Counted from the first letter of the stretch, positions 1-8,111 are shown. The stretch: DNA of 35,744 bases from Treponema sp. (GCA_009786715.1 WQRN01000007.1:1-35744); one strand, 5' to 3'. Translations and numbers: made by a program. The notes: generated from the sequence alone by a model not told the origin.

Positions 1-30
1 GAGCAGCGCAACAATAATTTTCTTCTTCAT
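1..30 (-). CDS. Partial exported protein (N-terminus only)
   Basis: Only the first ten codons are present; the gene runs off the left edge. They read MKKKIIVALL, the positively charged and then hydrophobic opening of a signal peptide. An AAAGGAG Shine-Dalgarno sequence lies at 39-45 with 8 nt spacing, which supports ATG at 30 as the true start. Nothing can be said about function beyond probable export or lipidation. Confidence 0.6.
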   Translation of the reverse strand, partial: MKKKIIVALL

Positions 31-86
31 AAAGAAAACTCCTTTTGTTTTCCCATTTTTGCAATAACGGGCAATTAACATCTACC

Positions 87-101
87 CGCCCTTTATGGGC
101 G
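87..101. repeat. Short inverted repeat CGCCC-N5-GGGCG
   Basis: Perfect 5-bp arms at 87-91 and 97-101 with a 5-nt loop, in the leader region of the minus-strand gene that starts at 30. No T-run follows on either strand, so it is not a convincing terminator. It could be an operator or leader hairpin, or chance. The rest of 31-225 holds no gene that I can see apart from a plus-strand promoter-like sequence. Confidence 0.25.
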
Positions 102-145
102 AAAAGGAAAAAAGGAGAATAATAAAGCAGATGAGATTAATATCC

Positions 146-174
146 TTGACAATTCAGTATAAAAATATTAGACT
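146..174 (+). promoter_or_regulatory. Sigma-70-type promoter candidate firing antisense into the 226-642 gene
   Basis: TTGACA at 146-151, 17-nt spacer, TAGACT at 169-174. Predicted start is near 181. Nothing is encoded on the plus strand downstream until 2416, so a transcript would be antisense to the end of the minus-strand gene. A hairpin at 236-250 (TCGGGG/CTCCGA with one G-U pair), followed by GCC and five T, could end it after about 75 nt. Function unknown. Confidence 0.35.
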
Positions 175-225
175 GTAACTAACGGCAGACGGAGATTCGT
201 TTCGGACGTAAACCCTGGGGGACTT

Positions 226-642
226 TTAAGTAGCATCGGGGTCTCTCCGAGCCTTTTTCAAACGCCATACATCAAAAACTAACAAATAATTGTTCTTTGT
301 ATGTACCTCTGTTAAAACGGTTATTTCGCCGTAGATATCTTTTTTGAAAATTAAGACATCACAGGATTTGTATTTTTTTGCAGAGAGATTAATATTATCA
401 GGCGAATTAATAATATTTACTGTGTATAATAGATCATCAGACTCTAGGTTATGATGTGTTTGTGTTATAGCATGGATTATGCTGCTATTATCAATGTGTA
501 TTTTTGATACTTTTAATCCAAATTTACGCTCAATCATGTTTTGTGTTTTATTATTAACAATTCCAATTTTTATCCACTTATGCGGTGCCTTTCGGTTATT
601 GAGTGTTTCATTTATAAAATCTTGTAATTCAATTTGCTGCAC
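226..642 (-). CDS. PBECR/MuF C-terminal-like small protein, probably frameshifted at its end
   Basis: 138 residues from a GTG start, with AAAGGA at 652-657 overlapping the parB stop, so probably cotranscribed with parAB. An HAITQTHH stretch, a central SPDNI and a final EVHTKNNYLLVFDVWRLKKA segment resemble phage-Barnase-EndoU-ColicinE5-RelE-like (PBECR) domains. Those occur as toxin or nuclease tails of MuF phage head proteins and as stand-alone ORFs in treponemes. This family call rests on remembered motifs, not a search. The frame stops after PDAT; shifting it by -1 near 231 gives LKSPPGFTSETNLRLPLVTV, the kind of TSET tail I associate with the family, so the end is probably frameshifted. 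Nuclease activity is unproven, and the gene is AT-richer than its neighbours. Confidence 0.5.
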   Translation of the reverse strand: MQQIELQDFINETLNNRKAPHKWIKIGIVNNKTQNMIERKFGLKVSKIHIDNSSIIHAITQTHHNLESDDLLYTVNIINSPDNINLSAKKYKSCDVLIFKKDIYGEITVLTEVHTKNNYLLVFDVWRLKKARRDPDAT

Positions 643-656
643 AATTTTCAGATCCT

Positions 657-1619
657 TTACCCGCAGAGTATTTCGTACAGCCTTTCCAGATCTTCCATTG
701 AATAATAATCAATAAGTAAACGGCCCTTGTTGAGATCTCCTTCAATAATTACTTTGGTTCCCAATATGCCGATAAATCTTTCCTGCATGGCGTCTACTTC
801 GGGCGGGCGTTTCGATTTTTTTGAGCCGCCGCTTTTTGCTTTTTCGCCGGGTTTTTCCGCGTTTAATGCCGCGGCTTTTTTTTCCGCCTCGCGGACAGAA
901 ATTTCATTTGAAAGCAGTTCTCTGTATAATTTGTCTCTTGACCTTGCTTCAGTTACAGATAAAAGCGCCCTCGCGTGGCCGGAACTTACCTTTCCATCTT
1001 CAACGCTTTTTTGAATCTCTATAGGAAGTTTTAAAAGTCTGAGCGCGTTGGCGACTGTGGAGCGGTTTTTTCCCATGCGCGCGGCAAGTTCGTCCTGTGA
1101 AAGATTGGAAAAATCCATCAGGTTTTTATATGCGGCGGCTTCTTCAATCGGGTTCAAATCGGTGCGCTGGATATTTTCTATCAAAGAGATTTCAAGGCGT
1201 TTCTGATCTGTATAGTCGCGGATGATAACAGGAACTGTCTCAAGACCCGCGATCTTTGCGGCGCGCGTTCTGCGCTCTCCGGCGATTATTATATAAGTGC
1301 CGTCGCCTGTGTTGGCTGCAATAACAGGCTGGATAATGCCGTATCCTTTTATTGAATCCGCAAGCTCTTTTAATTCTTCTTCGTTAAAATATTTGCGCGG
1401 CTGACCCGGGTTCGGAATTAATTTTTCTACCGGTAATTGGATTATATCCTGCCCTTTGCTTTTTGATATAACTGACGAAGCCGATGTTTCAGCCGCGGCG
1501 GATGTCTGTGAGTCCGAAGAAGTTTTTTTTGTCTCTGCCGTATCTTTTTTCTGACTGCTGCCGTCATTGTTATCCAACAGGGCATCAAGACCCCTTCCGA
1601 GACCGATTCTGCGCGCCAT
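657..1619 (-). CDS. parB: Chromosome-partitioning protein ParB
   Basis: 320 residues, normal length for chromosomal ParB/Spo0J. The N-terminus MARRIGLGRGLDALL is the conserved ParA-interacting peptide. A low-complexity Ser/Thr/Ala stretch covers roughly residues 18-55. The ParB/Srx nucleotide-binding fold follows, with GERRTRAAKIAG (the CTP-binding GERRxRA box) and IENIQRTDLNPIEEA. The KorB-type helix-turn-helix is at LSQDELAARMGKNRSTVANALRL, and a C-terminal dimerisation domain ends the protein. ParB loads on parS as a CTP-dependent clamp and works with ParA in origin segregation. The ATG directly follows the parA stop (TAAATG), with GGGGAGG inside the parA end. I found no parS-like palindrome in the window. 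Confidence 0.95.
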   Translation of the reverse strand: MARRIGLGRGLDALLDNNDGSSQKKDTAETKKTSSDSQTSAAAETSASSVISKSKGQDIIQLPVEKLIPNPGQPRKYFNEEELKELADSIKGYGIIQPVIAANTGDGTYIIIAGERRTRAAKIAGLETVPVIIRDYTDQKRLEISLIENIQRTDLNPIEEAAAYKNLMDFSNLSQDELAARMGKNRSTVANALRLLKLPIEIQKSVEDGKVSSGHARALLSVTEARSRDKLYRELLSNEISVREAEKKAAALNAEKPGEKAKSGGSKKSKRPPEVDAMQERFIGILGTKVIIEGDLNKGRLLIDYYSMEDLERLYEILCG

Positions 1620-2396
1620 TTATTTTCCTCCCCGTTTGCCGTTTTCGCGGCGGATAAATTCGTGCGCAAGCGCGTGATATGCTCTTGCGCCGGGACATTG
1701 CGGATCGTAAAGAGAAATCGGCATACCGCAGGAAGGCGCTTCCGAAAGGCGGATGTTCCGCGGAATAATTGTATTAAAAACTTTATCTTTGTAGTGAGCG
1801 CTTACCTGTTTAATAACATCATTTGCGAGACGGGTTCTTGGATCGTACATTGTAAAAAAAATGCCGCCTATTTTTATCGAAGGATTTAAACCTTTTTGAA
1901 CTTCTTTTGCGGTCTCTAAAAGCTGTATAAGACCTTCCATCGCGAAGTATTCGCATTGCATCGGGATTAATATTAAATCGGCTGCGGCTAAACCATTCAT
2001 TGTTAATTGCCCCAAAGAAGGAGGACAGTCAATCAAAATATAATCGTAATTATTTTTTATCGGAGCAAGCGCTTTCTTTAAAAAATAATTTCGTTCTTTC
2101 TGATCGATTAATTCAACGGCTGCGCCTGACAGATCTCTGTCGGCGGGAATCACGCTGAGGTTTTTTATTTCGGATTTTCTGATCGCTTCCTGCGCGGTTA
2201 CTTCATCCGAAAGTAATTCGTATATACCGGGTTTTGAAGGAGCGGCTCCAATGCCGCTTGTAAGGTTCCCCTGAGCGTCAAAATCGACCAGAAGCACAGA
2301 TTTGCCGGCTTCGGCGATGTATGCTCCGATATTTATCGCAGAGGTAGTTTTTCCAACGCCGCCTTTTTGGTTTACAAAGACACAAATCGATCCCAT
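1620..2396 (-). CDS. parA: Chromosome-partitioning ATPase ParA (Soj)
   Basis: 258 residues from the ATG at 2396 (MGSICVFVNQKGGVGKTT). The deviant Walker A KGGVGKTT is at residues 11-18, DFDAQGN is the A' motif and ILIDCPPSLG the Walker B. The SEAPSCGMPI segment is typical of Soj-type ParA. It forms ATP-dependent DNA-bound dimers and moves the ParB-parS complex. An in-frame ATG lies further upstream at 2453, but the family begins at the residues just before Walker A, and a promoter is positioned for transcription to start at the 2396 ATG itself. There is no Shine-Dalgarno sequence. It is the first gene of a parA-parB-226 unit. Confidence 0.95.
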   Translation of the reverse strand: MGSICVFVNQKGGVGKTTSAINIGAYIAEAGKSVLLVDFDAQGNLTSGIGAAPSKPGIYELLSDEVTAQEAIRKSEIKNLSVIPADRDLSGAAVELIDQKERNYFLKKALAPIKNNYDYILIDCPPSLGQLTMNGLAAADLILIPMQCEYFAMEGLIQLLETAKEVQKGLNPSIKIGGIFFTMYDPRTRLANDVIKQVSAHYKDKVFNTIIPRNIRLSEAPSCGMPISLYDPQCPGARAYHALAHEFIRRENGKRGGK

Positions 2397-2405
2397 GGGT
2401 ATAAT
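2377..2405 (+). promoter_or_regulatory. Promoter of the NlpC/P60 gene
   Basis: AAGACA (2377-2382, weak -35), 17-nt spacer, perfect TATAAT (2400-2405). Start is expected near 2412, only about 4 nt before the ATG at 2416. It lies across the parA start codon. Confidence 0.45.
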
Positions 2406-2431
2406 GTAACAGTTTATGCCGATAATATCAA
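2403..2431 (-). promoter_or_regulatory. Promoter of parA, predicted leaderless
   Basis: TTGATA (plus-strand 2426-2431), 17-nt spacer, TACATT (2403-2408). The parA ATG is the seventh nucleotide after the -10 box. The -10 overlaps that of the divergent gene on the plus strand (2400-2405), so the two promoters should compete. Confidence 0.5.
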
Positions 2432-3537
2432 TAATGAAGCATTTTACCATCATCTCTTTAATATTTCTCGCGGCAGGGTTTTGTGCGGCGCGGCTTTATG
2501 CAGCGCCTTTGGAAGGCGGTTATTCGCTCGCGCCCGGCACAACGGTATCGCCGGAGGAAAAAGCGCGGGCTTATCAGACTGCGCGTATTAAAGTAATCGA
2601 AGCTTCGCGAAAGTATGAAGGCGTTCCGTACCGCTACGGCGGAATGACGATAAATGGTCTTGATTGTTCAGGTTTTATAGGCATTAGTTTTAAAGACGCT
2701 CTTGGAGTGGTTTTACCGAGATCGGCTTCCGCTCTTTATACATGGGTTGAAAGAATTCCTTTAGAAAAAGCGCAGCCCGGAGATTTTCTTTTTTTTAAAA
2801 CTGATAACACCGGTAACATAACGCATGTCGTTTTATATTTGGGGGAGCGCCGGTTTATTCACAGCGCTTCCGCCGGATCAAAGACGGGAGTTATTTATTC
2901 CAGCCTTAGCGAAGATTATTGGACGAAAACATATGCCGGCGCGGGCCGCGCGTTTCCTGAAGCGGCGTCTAATTTTAAAGTTGACAGTTCATTGTCGCAA
3001 AGCGGAAGCGGCGGTTCAAACGTGAGAATAAACGCGGAAAGACCCGTAATTGGTTCATCCGCCGCGTCATCTTCCGGTATGTTTCTTGTCGGCGCCGCTT
3101 TCACGCCGATATGGAATAGTTTTGATAAAGAAGCAGATTTAATCAGAGGTTTATCATCTCAATTTTTTCTTGGTATAGATATTTCTTTATTTGATTCACG
3201 GATGATTTTAAGCGCCGCGTTAAGACCTGAATACGACTGGGCTTTCGGTGTTTTTAGTCTGCCTGTAACTCTTTCATGGGGGCCAAATGAAAAATTTAGT
3301 ATTTTCGCGGGTCCCGTTTTTAATTTTGGAGCAGGATATATTTCTGCCAGCTGGTTCGGCATAGCCGGCGTATCTGCCGCGCCCTTTATTATTAAAACAG
3401 CAAGCGGCGAATTTGCTCCGTACATTGAAGCAGTCTGGCAGTCGTATCATAGCGGCAGTAATAATTCTGATTTCTTTTCCGGTTTCATCGCGGGTTTTCG
3501 TTTATCAACAGGAATCAGGTGGATGTATCGATTATAA
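2416..3537 (+). CDS. Exported NlpC/P60 hydrolase with a barrel-like C-terminal domain
   Basis: 373 residues from ATG 2416; the ATG at 2434 (MKHFTII...) is an equally good signal-peptide start, and neither has a Shine-Dalgarno sequence. The signal peptide ends about residue 29 (RLYA-AP). The NlpC/P60 cysteine peptidase domain spans about 60-190: catalytic Cys84 in LDCSGF, His137 in THVVLYLG and His149 in FIHSAS. These enzymes usually cut peptidoglycan stem peptides. After a Ser/Gly-rich linker, residues about 214-373 are alternating aromatic/Gly strands (FSIFAGPVFNFGAGYISASW) ending in a basic/aromatic tail, like a small outer-membrane barrel. The barrel assignment is inference. It is divergent from parA, with overlapping promoters. 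Confidence 0.85.
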   Translation: MPIISIMKHFTIISLIFLAAGFCAARLYAAPLEGGYSLAPGTTVSPEEKARAYQTARIKVIEASRKYEGVPYRYGGMTINGLDCSGFIGISFKDALGVVLPRSASALYTWVERIPLEKAQPGDFLFFKTDNTGNITHVVLYLGERRFIHSASAGSKTGVIYSSLSEDYWTKTYAGAGRAFPEAASNFKVDSSLSQSGSGGSNVRINAERPVIGSSAASSSGMFLVGAAFTPIWNSFDKEADLIRGLSSQFFLGIDISLFDSRMILSAALRPEYDWAFGVFSLPVTLSWGPNEKFSIFAGPVFNFGAGYISASWFGIAGVSAAPFIIKTASGEFAPYIEAVWQSYHSGSNNSDFFSGFIAGFRLSTGIRWMYRL

Positions 3538-3600
3538 AATAATAGTTAAAATAATAAAATTTTCCTACTAAGCAAACCCGGTTTTTCTTATATTAGATAT

Positions 3601-5022
3601 ATGTCAAATATTAAAAAATTAAATCAAAAACTTGGTAAAACTTATAATGGCAAGGTCTGTGCGATGCTGAATGGCGGCATTTTGTATTTAACAGGCGAGT
3701 TAGACAATTGGGACGATATTGTCAAAGCCGGGCTTATGTCGGTAAATCAAAAAGAGTATTCTGTTGTAAATGATATTCATTTCACAGGCGCGCAAATTCC
3801 ATCTATGAGAATGCCGGCTGTTGCGTCGAATAAGCTGGAAGGTGAAAATCCGGATGTGCTGATTATCGGCGGCGGAGTTGTCGGCTGCGCGATTGCAAGA
3901 GAACTTATGCGCTACAAACTTGACGTTCTTCTTGTAGAAAAAGAACATGATGTAGCTTTGCACGCTTCCGGGCGCAATGACGGAATTGTTCTTCCTGAAT
4001 TATCAATGAACGAAGGTGAATTGAAAAGAAAGTACAATGACATCGGCAGCCAGATATATCCTTCGTTATGCGATGAACTTGATGTGCCTTTTATGCAGAC
4101 GGGGCAGTATATTTGTTTTACAAACAGTTTAATGAAACCCGCGGCTCTTGCTTCCATTACCCGGTATAAATTACAGGGAATACCGGTTGAATATATCAGC
4201 CGAAAAAAACTCTTAAAAAAAGAACCTCATTTAAACCATAACATTAAATTTGCGCTCTTCTTCCCGACAGCGGGTATTGTATATCCATACGGTCTAACCG
4301 CCGCCTACGCGGAAAATGCTTCCGATAACGGCGCGAAAATAAGTTTAGACACTGTAGTGATGGATATCTGTGTTTGGAACGGAACAATAATGAATGTACT
4401 GACAAATCGCGGAAGAATTTATCCTAAAATGGTAATAAACGCCGCGGGAGCTTTTGCTGAAGATATTGCCCGGCTTGCGCAGGACAGATTTTTTTCTTTG
4501 CATTCAAGCCGCAGCATAAATATGGTATTTGACAAGAAATCTTCGCATCTTGTTAAGTCAATTGTCTCTCCGTATGAAACATCGCAAATGAAGAGCAGAG
4601 GCATATTACGCACTGTCGACGGCAATCTGCTTACAGCGTATGATTCAATTGAAACTTATAAGAAAGAGGATTTTTCGACAGATACAAACAGCATTATTTC
4701 TTCATTGGTAAAACAGCGCAGCCTGGTTCCGTCTTTAAGCGAGCAGGATATAGTTGCTTCTTTTACCTGCATCAGCGCCGCGACTTATGAAGGCGATTTT
4801 GTCGTGTCCTTCGGAAAGTCTACAGAAAATATAATTCATGCCGCCGGTTTAGAAACTCCTGGGTTAACCGCCGTGCCTGCGATTGCCAAAGATATTTCCG
4901 TAATGGCAGCCAGATATCTGAACGCCGGCATCAACGAAGAATACAACCCCCTGCGCAGGATGACTATTGAGGATACGCTTGAAAGCTGTCAGGAAACCGC
5001 CTGCGTTACTGTCCTTGATTAG
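3601..5022 (+). CDS. FAD-dependent oxidoreductase, GlpA/LhgO-like, with BON-like N-terminus
   Basis: 473 residues. Residues about 10-65 (NGKVCAMLNGGILYLTGELD...VVNDI) have the pattern of a BON domain. The DAO-type FAD fold starts at VLIIGGGVVGCAIARELMRY (GxGxxG dinucleotide site), with VEKEHDVALHASGRNDG following as in glycerol-3-phosphate dehydrogenase and L-2-hydroxyglutarate oxidase relatives. A later HAAGLETPGLTAVPAIA segment closes the FAD site. Many relatives carry a C-terminal BFD-like [2Fe-2S] domain; this one ends in ...CQETACVTVLD without it. The substrate cannot be read from sequence. There is no Shine-Dalgarno sequence. A TATATT box at 3589-3594 puts the expected start at the ATG, though no good -35 is visible. 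The 3' end is 9 nt from the convergent lipoprotein gene. Confidence 0.8.
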   Translation: MSNIKKLNQKLGKTYNGKVCAMLNGGILYLTGELDNWDDIVKAGLMSVNQKEYSVVNDIHFTGAQIPSMRMPAVASNKLEGENPDVLIIGGGVVGCAIARELMRYKLDVLLVEKEHDVALHASGRNDGIVLPELSMNEGELKRKYNDIGSQIYPSLCDELDVPFMQTGQYICFTNSLMKPAALASITRYKLQGIPVEYISRKKLLKKEPHLNHNIKFALFFPTAGIVYPYGLTAAYAENASDNGAKISLDTVVMDICVWNGTIMNVLTNRGRIYPKMVINAAGAFAEDIARLAQDRFFSLHSSRSINMVFDKKSSHLVKSIVSPYETSQMKSRGILRTVDGNLLTAYDSIETYKKEDFSTDTNSIISSLVKQRSLVPSLSEQDIVASFTCISAATYEGDFVVSFGKSTENIIHAAGLETPGLTAVPAIAKDISVMAARYLNAGINEEYNPLRRMTIEDTLESCQETACVTVLD

Positions 5023-5031
5023 ATCCCTTTA

Positions 5032-8022
5032 TCATTGTAATTGATAAACAGATACTATTGACGAACCGGAAACAGAAGTATCTACGGTAGATGTCGCAAT
5101 AACGTAAAGAGTGGTAATTGTCTCATTAGCTGCAATAGTAAGAAGCCCGCTTGAGCTGATGGTTGATGCAACAGAGCCTGTACCAGCCGCGTTAGAGCTG
5201 ACTTTCCATGTTACCGAGCTGCTTGGGTTATTATTTCCTCTGACTATCGCAGTGAATTGCTGAGTGTTGCCTCTCATCATGTTCTGGGATGACGGACTGA
5301 TAGAAATTGATGTAACAGTTGACGTGTTAATATTAACGCTGACTGTTGCTCTGCCCGATTTCGAAGTATCCGCAGCAGAGGTTGCGATTACATAAAGAGT
5401 CGTGTTGGTTTCATTGGCTGATACGGTAAGTAAACCGCTTGAGTTAATACTGGTTCCAGACGTAACAGAACCTGTGCCTGCGGTATTTGAGCTTACCGTC
5501 CATGTTACGCCGGTACCGGGATTATTGGTTCCGGTTACGGTTGCGCTGAACTGTTGTGTGTTGCCTCTTGTAATCGTTTGTGATGAAGGGTTGACTGTAA
5601 CGCTTGTAACTGTCGGCGCAGGGGCGTTTACAGTTATCGTTGCTCTGCCCGATTTCGAAGTATCCGCAGCAGAGGTTGCGATTACATAAAGAGTTGTGTT
5701 GGTTTCATTGGCTGATACTGTAAGTAAGCCGCTTGAGTTAATACTGGTTCCAGATGTAACAGAACCTGTGCCTGCGGTATTTGAGCTTATCCCCCATGTT
5801 ACACCGGTACCGGGATTATTGGTTCCGGTTACGGTTGCGCTGAACTGTTGTGTGTTACCTCTTACAATTGTTTGTGATGAAGGGTTGACTGTAACGCTTG
5901 TAATTGTCGGCGCAGGGGCGTTTACAGTTATCGTTGCTCTGCCCGATTTCGAAGTATCTGCAGCAGAGGTTGCGATTACATAAAGAGTTGTGTTGGTTTC
6001 ATTGGCTGATACTGTAAGTAAGCCGCTTGAGTTAATACTGGTTCCAGACATAACAGAACCTGTTCCTGCGGTATTTGAGCTTACCGTCCATGTTACGCCG
6101 GTACCGGGATTATTGGTACCGGTTACAGTTGCGCTGAACTGTTGTGTGTTGCCTCTTGTAATCGTTTGTGATGAAGGGTTGACTGTAACGCTTGTAACTG
6201 TCGGTGTAGGTGTAGGAATCGGCGTTGGCGTAGGAGTGGGTGTAGGCGTCGGTGTAGGCGTAGGTGTCGGAGTTGGTGTAGGTGTCGGAGTCGGTCTTGG
6301 TGTCGGAGTTGGTCTTGGAGTGGGTGTAGGAGTCGGAGTAGGTTTTGGATCCGGAGTTGGTGTAGGTGTAGGTGTAGGAGTCGGTGTCGGCGCCGGAGTA
6401 GGAGTAGGAGTAGGTGTCGGAGTGGGCGTTGGTCTCGGAGTTGGTGTCGGTCTCGGTGTTGGTGTTGGAGCAGGCGTCGGCGCGGGAGTAGGTGTCGGTG
6501 TCGGCGCAACCGTCACAGGCGCCGGAGTAACACTCAAATATACACTGCCGGTTTTTGACGGATCAAATGTTGATACCGCAAAAATAAAAAGCGTTTGAAT
6601 TGTTTCGTTAGCAGATATTGTCAACAGCCCATTAGCATTAATGCTTGTTCCCGCTGTAACAGCGCCGGTGCCGGCTGCGTTTGAACTCACTCTCCATGTA
6701 ACATCCGTGCTTGGATTATTTATGCCGACAACCGATGCATGGAATTGAATCATCCCGCCTGCTTGTATTGTTTGACTAGAGGGGCTGACAGTTACGCCTG
6801 TAACCATCGGCACTATAATTGATACCGTAGCGACGCCGGATTTTGACGAGTCGATAGATGAAGTAGCTGTAATGTAAAGAACTGTCAATGACTCGTTAGG
6901 TGCAACTGTAAGCAACCCGTTTGCATTGATGTTTGTTCCCGGCGTAACAACTCCGGTGCCCGAAGCATTAGAACTGACTCTCCATGTAACGGCAGTACTT
7001 GGATTGTAAGTTCCCGTAACGGCCGCGCTGAATTGCATTGTTTTTCCCGCTGTAATTGTTTGATTTGAAGGTGAAACACTTACGCTTGTTACTGTAGGTC
7101 TTACAACAGAGACAGGAATAATGCCGTATTTTGAAGTGTCTATAACAGAAAACGCGATAATATAAAGAGTTGTCAGCGATTCGCTTGCTGAAACTGTAAG
7201 CAGCCCGTTTGCGTTAATAGTAGTTCCGGCTGTAACAGCGCCGGTACCGGAAGCATTGGAACTGACTCTCCATGTAACGGCATTACTTGGATTGTAAGTT
7301 CCCGTAACGGCTGCGCTGAATTGCATTGTTTTTCCCACTATAATTGTTTCATTTGGAGGTGAAACAGTTACGCTTGTTACTGTAGGTCTTACAACAGAGA
7401 CAGGAATAATGCCGTATTTTGAAGTGTCTATAACAGAAAACGCGATAATATAAAGAGTTGTCAGTGATTCGCTTGCCGAAACTGTAAGCATCCCGGTTGC
7501 GCTAATAGTAGTTCCGGCCGTAACAGTGCCGGTACCGGAAGCATTGGAACTGACTCTCCATGTTACCGCAGTATCGGGATTATTAATCCCTGTAACTGCC
7601 GCATGGAATTGAAGCGTTCTGCCAATCACGACATATTGATTAATCGGCTCAATACTCACTCCTGTTACAGACACAACCCTTATCGGCTTAATATCAGATT
7701 GTTCTGTCTTGGATGATATTGCTTTTATATATAGAGTGCTCGCAGTCTCATATAACGAGACGGTAAGTTCTCCGTTTTGAGTTATAAATGTTCCCGGCTG
7801 AACAGTTCCCGAACCGTCACTACTCGAACTGACTGACCAGATAATTCCCTGTCCCGTCGCTCTTAAAACAAGAGTACCGCCCGCTACTACAGTTGATAAA
7901 TTGCCGTCTGTTTTAATAGTTACAGAGTTCATCCATAATTGAAATCCGATACATCCGGAAAAAATAATTCCTGTTAATATGATAAGAGTAAAATATGATA
8001 ATGCTTTGCTTAATTTTTTCAC
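5032..8022 (-). CDS. Large Ig-repeat (Big-type) surface lipoprotein with Thr-Pro linker
   Basis: 996 residues from a GTG at 8022, chosen because AAAAGGAG lies 8 nt upstream and the protein then opens as a lipoprotein signal ([15 protein letters not shown]...FSGC, Cys about residue 24). One divergent and eight clear bacterial Ig-like repeats of about 98 residues follow, with the pattern VTSVTVxPSSQTI..GxTxQFxAxVTGxNNPxxxVTWxVSSN.AGTG.V..GT.[13 protein letters not shown]. Five lie before and four after a linker of about 110 residues (about 500-608) made almost wholly of Thr-Pro with a few Ala, Arg, Lys, Asp and Ile. No enzymatic or anchoring domain is visible. Expected role: extended surface stalk or adhesin with variable reach (inference). 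Confidence 0.85.
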   Translation of the reverse strand: MKKLSKALSYFTLIILTGIIFSGCIGFQLWMNSVTIKTDGNLSTVVAGGTLVLRATGQGIIWSVSSSSDGSGTVQPGTFITQNGELTVSLYETASTLYIKAISSKTEQSDIKPIRVVSVTGVSIEPINQYVVIGRTLQFHAAVTGINNPDTAVTWRVSSNASGTGTVTAGTTISATGMLTVSASESLTTLYIIAFSVIDTSKYGIIPVSVVRPTVTSVTVSPPNETIIVGKTMQFSAAVTGTYNPSNAVTWRVSSNASGTGAVTAGTTINANGLLTVSASESLTTLYIIAFSVIDTSKYGIIPVSVVRPTVTSVSVSPSNQTITAGKTMQFSAAVTGTYNPSTAVTWRVSSNASGTGVVTPGTNINANGLLTVAPNESLTVLYITATSSIDSSKSGVATVSIIVPMVTGVTVSPSSQTIQAGGMIQFHASVVGINNPSTDVTWRVSSNAAGTGAVTAGTSINANGLLTISANETIQTLFIFAVSTFDPSKTGSVYLSVTPAPVTVAPTPTPTPAPTPAPTPTPRPTPTPRPTPTPTPTPTPTPAPTPTPTPTPTPTPDPKPTPTPTPTPRPTPTPRPTPTPTPTPTPTPTPTPTPTPTPTPIPTPTPTVTSVTVNPSSQTITRGNTQQFSATVTGTNNPGTGVTWTVSSNTAGTGSVMSGTSINSSGLLTVSANETNTTLYVIATSAADTSKSGRATITVNAPAPTITSVTVNPSSQTIVRGNTQQFSATVTGTNNPGTGVTWGISSNTAGTGSVTSGTSINSSGLLTVSANETNTTLYVIATSAADTSKSGRATITVNAPAPTVTSVTVNPSSQTITRGNTQQFSATVTGTNNPGTGVTWTVSSNTAGTGSVTSGTSINSSGLLTVSANETNTTLYVIATSAADTSKSGRATVSVNINTSTVTSISISPSSQNMMRGNTQQFTAIVRGNNNPSSSVTWKVSSNAAGTGSVASTISSSGLLTIAANETITTLYVIATSTVDTSVSGSSIVSVYQLQ
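5300..6185. repeat. Three near-identical 294-bp tandem repeats
   Basis: Within the lipoprotein gene, three consecutive Ig-module coding units share almost all bases; equivalent points fall at about 5402, 5696 and 5990, a 294-bp period. Differences are few and mostly silent. The N-terminal modules (6550-7660) are much more diverged. This points to recent duplication or gene conversion and to a locus that can expand or contract by recombination. Confidence 0.85.
6203..6525. repeat. Low-complexity Thr-Pro codon tract
   Basis: About 320 bp of degenerate 6-bp units (ACNCCN read on the minus strand) encode (Thr-Pro)n with occasional Ala, Arg, Lys, Asp and Ile. Third positions vary, which suggests selection on the protein repeat more than fresh slippage, but changes of whole 6-bp units stay in frame and would alter linker length. 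Confidence 0.85.
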
Positions 8023-8039
8023 AAACGACACTCCTTTTA

Positions 8040-8058
8040 ACCTTAATCTGATTAAGGT
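8040..8058. promoter_or_regulatory. Perfect 19-bp palindrome, operator candidate between divergent genes
   Basis: ACCTTAATC-T-GATTAAGGT: 9-bp arms around one base, at the start of the lipoprotein transcript and over the -35 region of the opposite promoter. This is where one dimeric repressor could control both genes. A second palindrome, AACAAATTTGTT (8086-8097), overlaps the -35 of the lipoprotein promoter. The regulator is unknown and not obviously encoded nearby. Confidence 0.5.
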
Positions 8059-8079
8059 ACCCCAGCTACAGTATATAAT
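8052..8079 (+). promoter_or_regulatory. Promoter of the 8112 reductase gene
   Basis: Perfect TATAAT at 8074-8079 with a weak TTAAGG (8052-8057) 16 nt upstream; the latter is part of the 19-bp palindrome. The predicted leader of about 26 nt ends with AAAGG 5 nt before the ATG. Confidence 0.4.
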
Positions 8080-8099
8080 ATAAACAACAAATTTGTTAA
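8070..8099 (-). promoter_or_regulatory. Promoter of the Ig-repeat lipoprotein gene
   Basis: TTAACA (plus 8094-8099), 18-nt spacer, TATACT (8070-8075). Start is expected near 8063, giving a leader of about 40 nt that contains the 19-bp palindrome and the AAAAGGAG ribosome-binding site. Confidence 0.45.
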
Positions 8100-8111
8100 G
8101 ATAAAGGTACA

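Noticed and set aside
1620..2453. Upstream ATG at 2453 for ParA
   Set aside because: The extra 19 residues are hydrophobic, non-homologous, overlap the divergent gene and lie upstream of the predicted transcription start.
5402..6598. Long repetitive plus-strand ORFs opposite the lipoprotein gene
   Set aside because: They are antisense images of the Ig repeats and the Thr-Pro tract (Val-Gly runs), with no signals of their own.
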